Assembly: GCF_016864375.1 (NCBI RefSeq)
Contig: NZ_CP069357.1
Location: 124,001 to 188,000 of the forward strand
Direction: 5' to 3'
Length of the DNA stretch: 64,000 nt
Source of the DNA: Microvirga sp. VF16
Lineage (GTDB): Bacteria; Pseudomonadota; Alphaproteobacteria; Rhizobiales; Beijerinckiaceae
Below are positions 1 through 8,068 of this stretch, piece after piece. Both the position numbers and the translations under genes were made by a program. Numbering within the stretch: the stretch's first letter is position 1; each line of letters opens with the position of its first letter. Below the pieces are notes generated by a model. That model was given only the letters and a program-made list of their open reading frames with translations. It made no database searches and was not told the origin of the DNA.

Positions 1-17
1 GACTGCCGGATAAGGGA

Positions 18-524
18 ATGTTTCGCTACCTCTGGAGACATAAGGCGCTCAGCGCCGTGCTGCTCTTCCTCTTCGGCATCGGCTTGTATCTCTAGCCGAT
101 CGCCGCCTGGATCGGGCTCGCGCTGCTCCTGTTCCTACGCCTGACCAAGGTTCACTCGCTTCTGCTGATCTACGATCTGACGGACCGGGCGACCTTGAAG
201 CATGTCCGGACCCTAGCAACGAAACGGGCCCATATGCTCTCGCCTGACGAGTATGGGAATGTCTCTGAGGAAGCCTGGGACAAGCATCTCAACACCTTCA
301 TCAAGAAGACGCTTCTACCGGAGTTTCAGCGCAGGAAGATCGATCACCTGCTGGCAAAGGATCCGAAGCGATACCTTGCCCGCCTCAGGACCCGAATTAT
401 TGCTCCGGCCCTCTTTGTCTTGAACAAGCGGCGTAGCAGGCGGGTTTGTTGCAGATGTAGCATCCCGATGCGAGCGGGCGATTTTGCCGGTCTGCGCATG
501 CCACTGAGGATTTTGCCCGCCTGA
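18..524 (+). pseudogene. N-terminal part of a broken membrane-anchored Mrr-like nuclease gene
   Basis: From the ATG at 18 the frame encodes a short hydrophobic stretch (about residues 11-25), meets an in-frame TAG at 93-95, and then continues with a second hydrophobic run and a charged region as far as 524. The sense on both sides of the TAG is coherent (PIAAWIGLALLLFLRL follows it directly), so I read this as one gene with an amber stop and not as two genes. The reading frame is then lost somewhere between about 420 and 545, and the nuclease domain resumes in another frame at 547. The likely original product was a membrane-tethered restriction-endonuclease-fold protein. Loss of function is inferred; a sequencing error could account for either lesion. 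Confidence 0.5.
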
Positions 525-546
525 GCCGCTGCGTGTTCACCAGAAG

Positions 547-999
547 GTGCTGCCAGAGGCTCCTCAAGACAATGAGGGCCGAAGCAATAACCGGATCATC
601 GATCGGCACCAGCCGGCCGAGCAAACCGTCGAGTTCGACGATACGATGACTGGAAGGGAGTTTGAGCTCTATTGTCGGGATATCCTGCAAGAGGCCGGCT
701 GGCGTGCTGCCCTTACGCCCGGATCAGGCGACCAGGGTGCCGACATCATTGCGGAGAAGGAGGACCGACGGGTTGTGATCCAGTGCAAGTTCTACAACGG
801 CACCGTCGGCAACAAGGCCGTTCAGGAGGCTTATGCCGCCGCCGCCTTTCAGGATGCACCTTATGCGGTGGTGGTTACCAATTCGGTCTTCACCAAATCA
901 GCCCACCAGCTCGCGCACAAGAATGGCGTGCTGTTGATGCACCATAGCGATCTGCCGCGCCTTGAACTGATCGTAACCAGCGGGGCTGGATCCCGCTGA
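547..999 (+). CDS. Mrr-type restriction endonuclease-like domain protein (probably the C-terminal fragment of a broken gene)
   Basis: The 150-residue reading frame carries a PD-(D/E)XK nuclease fold of the Mrr_cat type. The motif GSGDQGADI (residues 59-67, with D66) is followed by VIQCKF, giving the Q79-x-K81 catalytic pair. The next segment (GTVGNKAVQEAYAAAA and YAVVVTNSVFT) is the usual Mrr core helix and strand. The first codon would be GTG at 547, and an in-frame ATG lies at 646, just ahead of TGREFELYC where similarity to the family starts. Mrr-type enzymes cleave modified or foreign DNA. The catalytic residues are present, so the fragment could still fold, but the membrane N-terminus lies upstream in another frame. 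Expression as a stand-alone protein is uncertain. Confidence 0.6.
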   Translation: MLPEAPQDNEGRSNNRIIDRHQPAEQTVEFDDTMTGREFELYCRDILQEAGWRAALTPGSGDQGADIIAEKEDRRVVIQCKFYNGTVGNKAVQEAYAAAAFQDAPYAVVVTNSVFTKSAHQLAHKNGVLLMHHSDLPRLELIVTSGAGSR

Positions 1000-1012
1000 T
1001 ACAAGATTCCAT

Positions 1013-1486
1013 TCAATCGCCTGAGGCCTTGAGGAAATCGTCGATCGACAGCTGCGCCGAATTGGCCGGCTTCGCCTTCGGCTTCTTGGGCCCCTCTTCC
1101 ACGCCTGCTGCAACGGGCTGCTTGCGCGGGATGGGCGTGTCTTCCGATTGCATGCGCTTCATCCGAGCTTTCGCCTTGTCTCGCGCCTGGGCTTCCTCGG
1201 ATTGCGGATCTTCTGTCAGCCATTTCCCGCGCTTGATCACCTCGTTCACGCGACCCTGGTTGATCCCCAGCTGGAAGGCGATCTCCTGCTGGGTCATGTC
1301 GGTGGTGCTATGAAGCTCGAGGATCTTGCGGGCGAGCTCCGGCGTCATCTTGCGTCCGGACACTCTCCGGGCCGGAGCAACCGACCGGGTCTTTTTCTCC
1401 TCCTTGCGCATCTTCTCCAGGATGGCCAAGGCCATGTTCATGCCTTGGGCGCGCAGGGCTTCTTCGAATTGCTTCAGCGTAGCCAA
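1013..1486 (-). CDS. small helix-turn-helix protein with a Lys-rich tail
   Basis: I place the start at a TTG at 1486 because an AGGAG ribosome-binding site lies 7 bases upstream of it; a GTG at 1519 is the longer alternative. This gives about 157 residues. The centre holds a clear helix-turn-helix (MTPELARKILELHS, then QQEIAFQLGINQGRVNEVI), of the kind found in small DNA-binding proteins of plasmids and phages in this group. The N-terminus is helical and the C-terminal third is rich in Lys, Pro and Glu, ending in AQLSIDDFL. A DNA-binding role is well supported, but the target is unknown. It is convergent with the nuclease fragment upstream on the plus strand. Confidence 0.6.
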   Translation of the reverse strand: MATLKQFEEALRAQGMNMALAILEKMRKEEKKTRSVAPARRVSGRKMTPELARKILELHSTTDMTQQEIAFQLGINQGRVNEVIKRGKWLTEDPQSEEAQARDKAKARMKRMQSEDTPIPRKQPVAAGVEEGPKKPKAKPANSAQLSIDDFLKASGD

Positions 1487-1519
1487 AAGAGAGACTCCTG
1501 AACTCCTGCTCCGATGCAC

Positions 1520-2156
1520 TCACACCGGTTCAGACTGACTTTTGAACGACGAAGAGGTGATGACAGGTTCCGCCAGCCCCGCACGGCTATCCGGATTGGC
1601 CAGCCGAATTAAGCCGACCCGAACCAGAATAAAGTCCATGATTCGCGTTTTTCAAGCTGGGCTATGCATTTTGGTTGTTGATTTGTTCCTTTGGCCCTCG
1701 TGACGCTCCTAACTGCCTTCTGACTGCCGCTCATAACCGCTAAATAATGTTACTGCATGTGGCTGAGTAATATCGAAGCCATATCTTGTTACTTAATTAC
1801 GCTCTTCACGCCCCGTGTGAAGCTTCGCCGTCGGTGCTGCGGTTTTGAACCGGGATAGAAATGAAGGTCATGCTCGGGTCCTAAGCTTATGCACCCACCC
1901 GCGCTGCAACCTCTAGGCGATATAAACCCTGGCTTTTCTGATACTCAGCCCCGACTCTCAACTACTGCGCGACCCATGATTGTGGCCTCGCAACTGCGGA
2001 AGAACCAAGTGACTGACTTGGTGTGAAATCGAGAAGCCACCCTGCCGTTCTATGTGACCACAGATCAGAGCACTTGCTGATCGGCCAAATACTCTGAACG
2101 GACTACTGTTCTCCACGCTGCAACCTCAGTACAATCAAACCGACAAAGGCAGAGAA
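1520..2156. other. gene-free stretch
   Basis: About 640 bases without a convincing reading frame, RNA gene or repeat. It separates the minus-strand HTH gene from the LuxR-type regulator and presumably holds the promoters of both. I see no strong palindrome or terminator in it. Confidence 0.5.
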
Positions 2157-3263
2157 ATGGGTGCGTTGGGGCGGCTGGATCTTATAACGGCAGCCTTCTC
2201 TCAGGCCGCCGTGGACTCGACCCGCTGGACCGCGGCAATGGAAGACGTCGTCTCTGCCACAGGGGCCGCTGGCGCCATTCTCTTCCCGGTGGAGGGAAAA
2301 CTCCCCCAGTTACCCCATAGTCACTCGATGGAACCTTCGCTTGATGTCTATGTGCGAGACGGCTGGATCAAGCGAGATGAACGGGATCGCATCCGGCCAG
2401 CACTGGAGCGAATTGGCGTTGGCACTGACTTCGACTTCACGACCGACGACGAGATTAAGCGACATCCTTACTACCAAGAGTTCCTCGCGCCGCATGGGCT
2501 GCGATGGTTTGCAGGCGTGAAAATAGCCAGTGGCGATGATTTATGGTGCCTCTCCATTCAGCGCTCTATTGCACAGGGACCATTCTCTCCCACAGCCTTG
2601 CGTAAGCTCGCTGTCCTGTCATCGCATCTTTCCGCGTCGGCTGCATTAGCTCGTGCTCTTGGGTTTGCACGAGCTGATGCAGCGCTATCGGCATTCATGG
2701 TAAGTGATCGTGCTGTCGTATTGCTGGATCGACATAGTTGCGTCATCCGCAGTAACGAAGCCGCCATTCGTCTATTCGGACCTGACATTCAAGTCAGGGG
2801 GCGACGGCTTGTTTCAGCAAATCACGAGGCTACCGCTGCTCTCGACCGCGCTTTGCATGCGCTCCTCTGGCAGCCAGATTCGACCGCTCTATTACCTCCG
2901 GTCCTTATGCCGCGCACGCAGGGCCGGCCCTTTCTCGCCTATCCACTTCGACTTGCAGAAGTGTCCGCCAATTTGATGGCTCCCTGCCAGGCAGTCGTCG
3001 TGATCATTGATCTCGAAAGGCAGCCGCTTCCTCCGGAAAACACGTTGCAAATCTCGTTCGGATTGACTCCAGCGGAAGCAAAGCTAGCCCGACATCTTGT
3101 GTCTGGTGAATCCATTGAGGCCGTTGCAACGCATCTCGGCATCGCCTACGAGACCGCCCGTAACCAATTAAAATCGGTCCTCGCGAAAACGGACACCCAC
3201 CGCCAGGCCGAGCTGGTTGGTCTCCTTACACGCATAGTTGCGCGCCCATTTTCGCCGCAATAG
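2157..3263 (+). CDS. LuxR-family helix-turn-helix transcriptional regulator
   Basis: This 368-residue protein has a C-terminal GerE/LuxR-type helix-turn-helix from about residue 303 (LTPAEAKLARHLVSG, then the recognition-helix region GIAYETARNQLKSVLAKT), which matches the family signature well. The N-terminal 280 residues are a sensor-like region without a motif I can name; the middle (about 175-290) reads like a PAS-type fold. Proteins of this layout are common one-component regulators in Rhizobiales. The start follows a purine-rich AGGCAGAGA. The gene stands alone on its strand, 270 bases upstream of the small secreted protein at 3531, which could be a target, but nothing in the sequence proves that. 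Confidence 0.8.
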   Translation: MGALGRLDLITAAFSQAAVDSTRWTAAMEDVVSATGAAGAILFPVEGKLPQLPHSHSMEPSLDVYVRDGWIKRDERDRIRPALERIGVGTDFDFTTDDEIKRHPYYQEFLAPHGLRWFAGVKIASGDDLWCLSIQRSIAQGPFSPTALRKLAVLSSHLSASAALARALGFARADAALSAFMVSDRAVVLLDRHSCVIRSNEAAIRLFGPDIQVRGRRLVSANHEATAALDRALHALLWQPDSTALLPPVLMPRTQGRPFLAYPLRLAEVSANLMAPCQAVVVIIDLERQPLPPENTLQISFGLTPAEAKLARHLVSGESIEAVATHLGIAYETARNQLKSVLAKTDTHRQAELVGLLTRIVARPFSPQ

Positions 3264-3530
3264 CCCAATTGGGTCATGCGCAAGGACCAAGCACTCAATA
3301 GTCTTATATGAACGGATGCTTGCAACGTGAGCGGCAAACCCGACTACGGTCCATCATTCATAATTAGGCCGGTGGTGGTGCGCGGACTGCAGGTCGCCAG
3401 AATGCCCTGACGCCTCTCAGACGGAATTTCATACAGGAGTAAGGGCGGGCACCGTCAGGAAGACAGTCAGCGCAAGACATCGAAATTGTGAGGCCTGATG
3501 GGACTCGAAGTAGCCAAGAGGAGAACAGTC

Positions 3531-4133
3531 ATGAGACGTACTCTACTCGGAATTGGTGTACTTGTTATCGGCATGTTGTCCTCGCCACCGACAATCAAAG
3601 CAGACGATTACCAAGACCAGTACGATGCGTGTCAAAAGCCCTGGAATAATGTGCGCCGCAGCCTAGGAAGATCATACGCATTTGTCGCCGGCACAGATGG
3701 AAGAACACGTAACTGTTTCTGGACTTATGGCAACGCACCGTCATCTGAAGGGTATGCAGGGAGAGCCTGGAGCAATTGTAGGAAAGTGTATCCAAATTGT
3801 AGACTGTTCGGCGCAACCCATCTCAAAGCGACTCGGGGCCTCTCCGTATGGGCAAATGAAATATCCGATAACGGCGGCTTGTCATTTGCCGTTGCTCGTC
3901 AACGGCAGCAACAAGCTGAAACAGAAAACCCCGACTTCGACCCCTTCATAGGAGCGTTCCTGGGAGGCGCTGCGGCGATCATGAACAACCAGCCTAGACG
4001 AAGGGCTCCGGTCTACCGCTCTGCGCCCGTCTATCAGGCACCAGTGCAAAACTATAGAGGTGGTGGCGGCGGGCGCACCAATTGTCCTGGGGCAACTATC
4101 GCCGTGGACGAAAACTGCCGTCCGCTACATTGA
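3531..4133 (+). CDS. small secreted protein, unrecognised
   Basis: I choose ATG 3531 (about 200 residues) and not the in-frame ATG at 3498, because AGAGGAGAA lies 6 bases upstream and the product then begins with a clean signal peptide: MRRT, a hydrophobic core GIGVLVIGMLSS, and a likely cleavage near IKAD. The mature part contains paired cysteines (YDACQKPW, RNCFWTYG, WSNCRKVYPNCRLFG) in a pattern reminiscent of DUF4189-type secreted proteins, where an aromatic/Cys segment is followed by an Ala-rich helix and a second Cys pair. The C-terminus is Arg/Pro/Tyr-rich and ends GGGGGRTNCPG, a low-complexity linker plus another cysteine. No enzyme motif is visible. It probably shares a transcript with the next gene, 34 bases downstream. 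Confidence 0.6.
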   Translation: MRRTLLGIGVLVIGMLSSPPTIKADDYQDQYDACQKPWNNVRRSLGRSYAFVAGTDGRTRNCFWTYGNAPSSEGYAGRAWSNCRKVYPNCRLFGATHLKATRGLSVWANEISDNGGLSFAVARQRQQQAETENPDFDPFIGAFLGGAAAIMNNQPRRRAPVYRSAPVYQAPVQNYRGGGGGRTNCPGATIAVDENCRPLH

Positions 4134-4167
4134 ACGGCGTTCTTCTTCATCTGCATAGGAGTTCCCG

Positions 4168-4692
4168 ATGTCGAAAATAAAATCTGTCCGAGCCACTCCT
4201 GTCTTGGCGTTTCTGTATCGCATCGGCCAGTGCCCCAGATGTATGCGCGAATCGTTCTTGTTCGCAGTAGCATGCGGGCTCCTATACGCGTTGAGTATAT
4301 TCTTCGTTCCAGGAGCGACATTCTCGAATGTCTTGTTCTACATATTGTTGGCGGCGACAGGTAACTGGGCTTCCCATATGCTTGTGTTTTCATTTCGAAA
4401 TAGTCGTGCGGCAATAGATAGTGTCAACTCTTCTGCGTCGGATGATAACGTAAGACCATCAAGGCGTTCGGCTCTTGTTCTGTTTGCGAAAGCATTCGCC
4501 GGGGCATTTCTACTAACAACGGCTCCAACTTTCGCGCAATCAGGCTGCGGCAGTCGAGGGAACTGTGGTCCCACGAGATGTCGTTCTGGGGTTACGTGCT
4601 GTCCAGCCGACTATCCGCTTCTGAGTATCTGCGATTGTAAATGTTATCCAGCCAATACGGATACTGGCTGTCGAGTTATCGCTTGCATGTGA
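4168..4692 (+). CDS. membrane protein with a cysteine-rich C-terminal module
   Basis: This 174-residue protein starts at ATG 4168 behind an AGGAG site. It has a CPRC pair near residue 22, two hydrophobic segments (about 30-48 and 52-66), a basic linker, a further hydrophobic segment ending in the signal-peptidase-like sequence TTAPTFAQ (about 115-122), and then roughly 50 residues with about 13 cysteines (CGSRGNCGPTRC, VTCCPADYP, CDCKCYPANT). The last module looks secreted and disulfide-rich. I do not recognise the family. It follows the secreted protein at 3531 and is closed by a terminator at 4722-4748, so the two form a small operon. Confidence 0.55.
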   Translation: MSKIKSVRATPVLAFLYRIGQCPRCMRESFLFAVACGLLYALSIFFVPGATFSNVLFYILLAATGNWASHMLVFSFRNSRAAIDSVNSSASDDNVRPSRRSALVLFAKAFAGAFLLTTAPTFAQSGCGSRGNCGPTRCRSGVTCCPADYPLLSICDCKCYPANTDTGCRVIACM

Positions 4693-4721
4693 TCATACCA
4701 AGAGACTCTGATAGAAGTCTG

Positions 4722-4748
4722 GAAGCCTGTGCAAAGCGGGCTTCTTTT
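4722..4748 (+). terminator. Rho-independent terminator
   Basis: GAAGCC (4722-4727) pairs with GGCTTC (4739-4744) across an 11-base loop and is followed directly by TTTT. It lies 30 bases after the stop of the cysteine-rich protein and would end the 3531-4692 transcript. Confidence 0.65.
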
Positions 4749-4817
4749 CCGAGCACGGAGGCATGGCGGTAACCCAAGGAGCGGTCGCGATAAATTGCTT
4801 CATGGCCAGCTTACCGC

Positions 4818-5036
4818 TTACCTTGCAACCAAGGAGAACGGCAATAACGCGACATCGGCACCGTACACTTTTGACGCTATGCGTGTGAGCCGGTCGAAGC
4901 GCTCGTCCTGCGGCGTATCGAGGATCCCGCAGGAGAGAAGAAAATCAAGCCGCTCTGCTTCGTTGGCCGGCGGCGGAGGCACAACAAACACGTCAAAACT
5001 CCTGTGAATCGCAAATAGCTTCTGAGAACGGGTCAC
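4818..5036 (-). pseudogene. GAF-domain sensor fragment
   Basis: The reading frame encodes PPPANEAERLDFLL, then GILDTPQDERFDRLTRIAS and KVYGADVALL. This is the typical opening of GAF-domain sensor proteins (for example GAF-diguanylate cyclases or GAF histidine kinases). The frame then stops after 72 residues, before most of the GAF fold and before any output domain. It resembles the start of the intact GAF-HTH protein at 6168-6989, but the two are clearly diverged. I read it as a truncated remnant. Confidence 0.6.
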
Positions 5037-5068
5037 CTATGTCAGGGGCGGGTTAACCGCGCCTTAGA

Positions 5069-5374
5069 TCAGGCGCCCACAGCATCACCGTTCACACGGT
5101 CCTTGAGCTTATCGGATGGCGTGAAGGTCACGACCCGGCGCTGCTCGATTGGCACCTCGACCCCGGTCTTTGGATTGCGCCCAGTTCTCTCGGCTTTGTT
5201 CCGAACCGTGAAATTCCCGAACCCGGAGAGCTTCACGTTCTCGCCGCGCTCCAAGGTATCGCAGATTTCAGTCAGGACCTGCTCGGATAGGGTGATCGCC
5301 TCATGCTTGGGCAGTCCGACAGCCTGGGCTACTGCCTGGGCCAGATCGGCTCGGGTCACGTTTCTGCGGGCCAT
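5069..5374 (-). CDS. HU/IHF-family DNA-bending protein, IHF-alpha-like
   Basis: From the ATG at 5374 the protein is about 101 residues: MARRNVTRADLAQAV, an N-terminal helical pair, then GENVKLSGFGNFTVRNK and GRNPKTGVEVPI, ending RRVVTFTPSDKLKDRV. The GRNPKTG beta-arm tip with its intercalating Pro and the F-x-P-S-x-x-L-K end are diagnostic of the IHF/HU family, and the order matches the alpha subunit of integration host factor best. The upstream in-frame ATG at 5410 would add 12 residues that do not fit the family. On a plasmid such a protein may help replication, recombination or partition. It lies 45 bases downstream of the NepR-like gene on the same strand. Confidence 0.85.
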   Translation of the reverse strand: MARRNVTRADLAQAVAQAVGLPKHEAITLSEQVLTEICDTLERGENVKLSGFGNFTVRNKAERTGRNPKTGVEVPIEQRRVVTFTPSDKLKDRVNGDAVGA

Positions 5375-5419
5375 CAGCTCATCCCACCATCTTAAGGGTG
5401 CCCTAACCAAGGGCGTGCC

Positions 5420-5605
5420 CTACGGGGGATATTTCGCCTCAAGCTCAAGCACAAGAGCCTCAAGGTGCTCAGGCAGATCTGCAGCCAGAACCTCACCATA
5501 CAGGCTGCGCAGCGAGTGACCTATGAAGACGGCCACCTGCTCCTGCCCGAGGCTCAAGCTATTCTGGATCGGCTGCTTCCGATCATCACTGTTGCTATTC
5601 TGCAT
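5420..5605 (-). CDS. NepR-like anti-sigma factor
   Basis: This is a 61-residue protein whose core, IGHSLRSLYGEVLAADLPEH followed by LEALVLELE, matches the compact two-helix signature of NepR (usually IGxxLRxLYxxVxxxPxPxxfxxLLxxLe). In alphaproteobacteria NepR holds the general-stress sigma factor EcfG and is released when the response regulator PhyR is phosphorylated. The length is typical for the family. No phyR, ecfG or NepR-linked histidine kinase lies nearby, so this would be an orphan paralogue that could act on a chromosomally encoded sigma factor. It probably shares a transcript with the IHF-like gene. The match rests on a short protein, hence moderate confidence. Confidence 0.6.
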   Translation of the reverse strand: MQNSNSDDRKQPIQNSLSLGQEQVAVFIGHSLRSLYGEVLAADLPEHLEALVLELEAKYPP

Positions 5606-6167
5606 GGCACTTACTTGCGCCCCTGCTTACCTATTGGAGGCGAATGCAGCTTCCGCTGATCGGTTGCAGCATTGTCCTCAATCGGCCAAGCCTTTCCCCA
5701 GGAATCTGACCCTTTCAACCGTTCCTGCGCCCGGGACGATCTCAGCCTGAAAACGGAAAAGCCCAAGCTCCGGGGCAAACGGGCGGGATGCCTTCGCATC
5801 TCTCGCCTCGCCAACTACGGGCTTGGGCTGATTGGGTACCAGTCGGGCGCTCGCATCGTCAGGCTAGCACAGGAAAAGGCCCTGTCGGATTACATCCGTC
5901 CTAACACGACCACATCGAAGCTTGACGGTGACGCCCGCCGCTCTTCGAAGTCCACAACAATGTCCGCTGGGGTAAGCCTGATATAAGGGCTGATATAATA
6001 GTTCGCAAGGGATAGAGTGAGAACATTCTGTCGCAGTCTCGCCAATCCAGAGCTGCTGGAACGCTTCACCCTGAACAGAGTTTTCCGGCCGAAGGTCGGC
6101 AGACCTTCAGGGCTAGGAGGCCTCCTCATCTACCTGGCAACGGCGGATGGGGAGGCCTTATGCCTAT
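5606..6167. other. gene-free stretch
   Basis: About 560 bases with only short, low-quality reading frames on both strands. I see no gene, RNA or repeat that I can support. Confidence 0.4.
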
Positions 6168-6989
6168 TCAGGAAACCGGATTGAGCTCATCCCGACGAAC
6201 CCGCTCGACCCCCATCAAGCCATCAGGTTTACGGGTGAACCGCACTCCTTGCTGCTCGAACGCTTGGACCACGGCGCTCAAGACCCACTTCCGAACCGAG
6301 GTTTCCCCCATGGTCTCGATCCGTTTGATCGATGCCAAAGAAACGCCGGCAGCATTAGCCAGCTCTTGGCTGGACCAGTTCAGTAGTCCCCGAGCAGCCC
6401 TGATCTGGTCGCTCGTAGGATACTTTGGCGTTTCGAAATCAAAAGACAGGCCCATCTCACTGGATGGAACCTCCTGTGTCACGGCTTGGCCGGTCAGCTC
6501 CAGATAATGTAACCAAAGCTCATCCACGACCAGCCGGCCCAGCCCGCGAAGAAGCGCAGCCTTCTCAGGACAAAGATCGCGAGGCTTGCAGTCCGTAACG
6601 CAAAGTGCGCCAAGGCGAATACCCGGCCTAATGGTCAGCGGTGCTCCTGCATAGAACCGGATATGCGGCTCCCCGACCACATACGGATTGGGTGCAAAGG
6701 TCTGATCTGCGTGCGCGTCCGGTACTACGAAGACCTCGTCATGCAGGATTGTGTAATTGCAGAACACATGCTCGCGTGGAATGTCGATACCTGAATTGGC
6801 TCCGCAACTCGCCTTGATCCACTGCCGATCCTTGTCGATCAGCGTCACATACACGGCCGGAACATCTAACACCTGGCGCGTGATCCTGCAGAGCCGATCA
6901 ATGGCCGGTGAGGAAGGCGTGTCGAGGATAGCGAGCTTATGAAGGCTCTCCAGTCGTTCGGATTCGTTGGAAGGCAGCGGGAAATGCAT
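6168..6989 (-). CDS. GAF-domain protein fused to a C-terminal helix-turn-helix
   Basis: This 273-residue protein begins FPLPSNESERLESL and AILDTPSSPAIDRL, then runs through a complete GAF fold (VTLIDKDRQWIKA, REHVFCNYTILHDEVFVV, FYAGAPLTIRPGIRLGALCV) to about residue 165. After a linker, residues 195-255 form a XRE-like helix-turn-helix (SDQIRAARGLLNWSSQEL, GVSLASIKRIE). That C-terminal half is a well-known small regulator type in Rhizobiales, ending GVRFTRK-x-DG. The fusion suggests a one-component regulator that senses a small ligand or redox signal through GAF. The gene stands alone, and its nearest relative in the window is the GAF remnant at 4818-5036. Confidence 0.75.
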   Translation of the reverse strand: MHFPLPSNESERLESLHKLAILDTPSSPAIDRLCRITRQVLDVPAVYVTLIDKDRQWIKASCGANSGIDIPREHVFCNYTILHDEVFVVPDAHADQTFAPNPYVVGEPHIRFYAGAPLTIRPGIRLGALCVTDCKPRDLCPEKAALLRGLGRLVVDELWLHYLELTGQAVTQEVPSSEMGLSFDFETPKYPTSDQIRAARGLLNWSSQELANAAGVSLASIKRIETMGETSVRKWVLSAVVQAFEQQGVRFTRKPDGLMGVERVRRDELNPVS

Positions 6990-7497
6990 TCGTTGCGGTG
7001 ATTTCTTAGGCGAGGTTGAGCAATGATATTCTTGAAATGGAATGGATCGCTGCCTAGGAATTAACGCTTAGGTCAGCCGAGATAAAGCGCCTCGCATATC
7101 GGGCCCGTGATAGGAAGCCTCTCCCCCGATCAAATTTGCGGGATCAATTGCCGCAGGCACGGCACCCGACGCTTGCAACGGCTAAGGTGACAGATGTTAG
7201 GCGCGGCGCTCAGGCAGCAGAATTTGAGCGGTCGGTATTGTTGCCGCTGGATTCCAGCAAGCATACGAGAGCTAAGAGGCTGATCACTGCTAGGAACTCA
7301 GCTCCGGACAGGAACCAGGATGGCGAAATCCCCCGCAACGGCCCCACGGCCCAGCGAGAGGAGGAATGCAACGATTGTGCCCCACACCAACATGAAAGCG
7401 TCCCTGAGAACGGGAAGCAGGCTTAACTCACTGAAGATGAACAGCCAATGACAAGCTCACTCTTTGGTTGCTGACAAGTTCAAGCTGCTTTGTTCCC
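6990..7497. other. gene-free stretch
   Basis: About 500 bases between two minus-strand genes. One 96-codon plus-strand frame exists but has no ribosome-binding site or recognisable composition. I see nothing else in it. Confidence 0.4.
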
Positions 7498-8019
7498 TCA
7501 GACGAAGGAATAAAGATTGCGGAACGGGGATTCCATCTCCTGCGAGAGCTTTTGCTTGGGGCCAAGTTGGCGCTGTCCATTCACCTCGACCACTGGGTAC
7601 CCGACTGCTTTTTGTGGCCCCTGCAGTGAGGCCATGAACAGGAACACCATCTCCGATGGGAACTCGCTGAAGTCCTGCCCTGCATCTTGAATGAGATCCG
7701 CCAACGTCGCTCTTTGTGGTCCAACTTGATCTAGCTGCACCTCGCCACGCTGCCGGGCTTCTACTTCCTTCTGCGAGCCAACCAAGCTCGCTTCGAATGC
7801 AACAGCATAGGCTGGCCATTGTTTCAACTTGAGCTGGGTCGCCAGCCGCTCAGCGGAGTCAGTATCGTCCCTCGCCTCTCCAATGCTGATCATCGCAATT
7901 GAGCCATTCTCCAACGCAAGGGCCATAGGATGAAGGTAACCCTGCTCGGCATAGATGTGTTTAACCATGTCTTCGGCAGCGCCGAAGAACTCACGTCTAT
8001 TCAGCGCGCGCTTTGTCAT
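7498..8019 (-). CDS. hypothetical protein, 173 residues
   Basis: The start is supported by a GGGAGAGAG ribosome-binding site just upstream of the ATG. The protein is acidic-to-neutral and soluble. It has no transmembrane segment, signal peptide or catalytic motif I recognise. The N-terminal half (EFFGAAEDMVKHIYAEQGYL, then MALALENGSIAMISIGEARD) has a mixed alpha/beta feel, and the C-terminal third is Gln-rich. It is tail-to-tail with nothing and lies directly downstream, on the same strand, of the RHE_PE00001 gene that ends at 8069. No function is proposed. Confidence 0.5.
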   Translation of the reverse strand: MTKRALNRREFFGAAEDMVKHIYAEQGYLHPMALALENGSIAMISIGEARDDTDSAERLATQLKLKQWPAYAVAFEASLVGSQKEVEARQRGEVQLDQVGPQRATLADLIQDAGQDFSEFPSEMVFLFMASLQGPQKAVGYPVVEVNGQRQLGPKQKLSQEMESPFRNLYSFV

Positions 8020-8068
8020 AGAATCTCTCTCCCGAAATAATCATTCTTCTAGAACAATATACGGCCCA

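Noticed and set aside
5672..5986. 104-codon plus-strand reading frame
   Set aside because: No ribosome-binding site, odd composition and no recognisable family; likely chance.
7136..7426. 96-codon plus-strand reading frame
   Set aside because: Low-complexity, charged composition without a start signal; not supported.
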